64,000 nt of DNA from Purshia tridentata (lineage: Eukaryota > Streptophyta > Magnoliopsida > Rosales > Rosaceae). The notes below the pieces were generated by a model that had not been told where the DNA came from, did no database searches, and was given only the letters and a program-made list of their open reading frames with translations. The stretch spans positions 150,381 to 214,380 of the forward strand of contig QANT01007641.1 in NCBI GenBank assembly GCA_003254885.1, written 5' to 3'. A program made the position numbers and the translations under genes. Shown piece by piece: positions 62,555 through 64,000 of this stretch; the first letter of the stretch is position 1; every line of letters starts with the position of its first letter.

Positions 62555-63770
62555 CTAGACATTAATCCCTTGCTAAGTTCAAGTTTAGATTAACACCTGA
62601 TGTAAGATTAAAAATTGAATTTAGTCCTTTGACTCTACGTCCATGTCAGCTTACATATTCCACATCAGATTTTTATTTTTTAATAATATTTTTGGTTTCC
62701 CTCTTCCTATAATACCCTTGTGATAATTTTTTTTATTGTCANGATAATTTTTTATTATTATCATAATTAATTTCACTAAAAATTCAAAATGAATTTACAT
62801 TTATTTGGTTGCTTAGATTTAGGGGCTTAATTAAGATGTTTGTCTGTAAACTGATTGTTTTTCTCTTTCTAATATAAGTCCAAATTTTAATGCACCATTT
62901 TAATATATATTTAATTGACCTTAATATTATTTATACAAAACCTTAGCTCCCACAAAATCAACCTAACGTGTAATTAATTATCCCAGCTGCAATATCCTAA
63001 ATTTTCTCAAAAGATTTGAAACATAAAATTTAACATGGTAATCTTGGTTTAAAGAGAGAGGAGGGAGAATGTTTTGGATTCATAGACAACATGGATCCAA
63101 TGGGTAAGGCAAAATTGGCAGCCAAGAGTTTTATATTAGAGTAGGGTGCTTAACAAGGAGTAAGGAACTTGATCGGATTAGTTAGGGTGCCTATGTAGAT
63201 ATTTTAATTGTGTTTGTTGTGTAGGTATTTTAATTGGGGTTGTTGTTATATAAGTACACTAGTATAGGTACGCTAACATGACACACTAGTATAAGTACGC
63301 TAATAGGAACAGTATAGACTAGGTATGCTAAAACATACACTAGTATATGGATTTTATTTAGGTATGTTCTTTAAGTACTTTATTTTAATCATTTTTTTAG
63401 TACATTTCTTGTATTTTATTTTTATTTTATTTATTTATCTCGTTTTATGCATAATAATTCTTAATCTTGATAATTATTAATTTTGTTTTTGGTAACTTTG
63501 CTTTTTTAGGTATAATATTTTGCATCATTATAGGAGTCAATCAAGACAAATCAATCTTAAATTGGCTCTTACAAATGGAGAATATAAAAAATTTAAATAT
63601 TTAAACACAAGGGTATTTTGAGAACAAATAAAATAATTAAAATAATAAAAAATATGAGCTGTAATATGAATGCTGATGTGGAAATAGTCAAAGGACTAAA
63701 ATCAATTTCTAATCTTACATCAGGTTTTATTTAATTTTTAATCTTATTGAAGGACTAAGATCTAAAAGCC
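62555..63770. mobile_element. non-autonomous element with long terminal inverted repeats
   Basis: 'acctgatgtaagatta' at 62594 with 'tttagtcctttgact' behind it is mirrored at the other side, ending 'taatcttacatcaggt' near 63726. The reverse complement keeps matching inward for over 100 bp with decay, including 'atacccttgtg' (62711 and, inverted, near 63610). Weaker symmetry also extends outward by about 40 bp, so the true ends are uncertain. The interior is AT-rich, has no protein, and contains a short repeated motif 'cactagtata' plus 'gtacgcta' near 63260-63350. The long TIR fits a Mutator-like or similar DNA element. Confidence 0.6.
62742..62742. other. undetermined base (N)
   Basis: The only ambiguous base in the window, in an AT-rich stretch inside the inverted-repeat element. 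It marks a sequencing or assembly ambiguity. Confidence 0.99.
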
Positions 63771-64000
63771 TCAAACTATGTTCTCCAAACTTGTGCATGT
63801 AACCGTGGATGAATCTTTTTGTGAAATCATAAACATGCATTTCCAAAATTTTCCACCAATTAATATTTAACGAATGAGCGCGCGGTGTGGTACCACACGC
63901 TGAAGAGCGATCAAATCAAATGTATGCTCTGGGGAGCGAAAGAGAATTTTCAATATCTAAAAGGACTTGAGGAAATTTCACAGAAAAAGCTAAAAAAGGA

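Overview
This is nuclear DNA of a flowering plant, almost certainly a eudicot. Genes are split by short GT-AG introns, intergenic DNA is AT-rich, and the gene families are plant-specific (OVATE, FLZ, IDM1-like, SMP-type LEA, GPI-anchored lipid transfer proteins, vicilin). The vicilin and the moderate gene density would fit a Rosaceae tree such as Prunus, but that is inference. No bacterial, viral or CRISPR features were seen.

Layout. 0-3.6 kb: 3' part of an IDM1-like PHD/acetyltransferase gene (+). 4.2-5.7 kb: cytosolic ribosomal protein S18 (+) with a telo-box/site II promoter. 8.2-8.9 kb: OVATE family repressor (-). 12.7-13.6 kb: SMP-type LEA protein (-) with ABRE-like G-boxes. 15.1-15.6 kb: HSP20-like protein (-). 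16.5 kb: tRNA-Ala(AGC) (-). 18.4-19.0 kb: PNRC-like proline-rich protein (+). 22.4-23.5 kb: FLZ zinc finger protein (-). 28.3-31.8 kb: TRM82/WDR4-type WD40 protein (-). 32.6-33.6 kb: SKIP30-like F-box/kelch protein (-). 37.7-48 kb: a cluster of small secreted cysteine-rich proteins: three GPI-anchored lipid transfer proteins (two -, one +), one Ole e 6-like protein (+) and three defensin-like genes (-). 49.4-50.7 kb: mitochondrial-type ribosomal protein uL24 (+). 53.4-55.2 kb: vicilin-like 7S seed storage protein (+). 58.2-58.8 kb: second FLZ gene (+). 58.8-64 kb: no gene recognised, but a dense cluster of ACGT motifs and a terminal-inverted-repeat element.

How they relate. Most neighbours are unrelated housekeeping or regulatory genes, as usual in plants. 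The 37.7-48 kb block is different: it grew by local duplication. LTPG copies have shed a broken 3' end, and the defensin-like genes were copied together with the 5' region of uL24m, leaving a relic of that ribosomal gene between two of them. A SINE entered one duplicate; the matching place in the other duplicate is still empty, which dates the insertion after the duplication. Two introns use the rare GC-AG boundary (vicilin intron 1 and TRM82 intron 8). SMP and vicilin are both seed-type genes and carry fitting promoter motifs (ABRE/G-box, RY).

I found no clearly new biological system. The best leads are the duplication history of the cysteine-rich cluster, the GC-AG introns, the plant PNRC-like protein, and the orphan ACGT cluster at 61.7 kb. 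Exon borders were read by eye from splice sites and reading frame; no alignment or database search was run.
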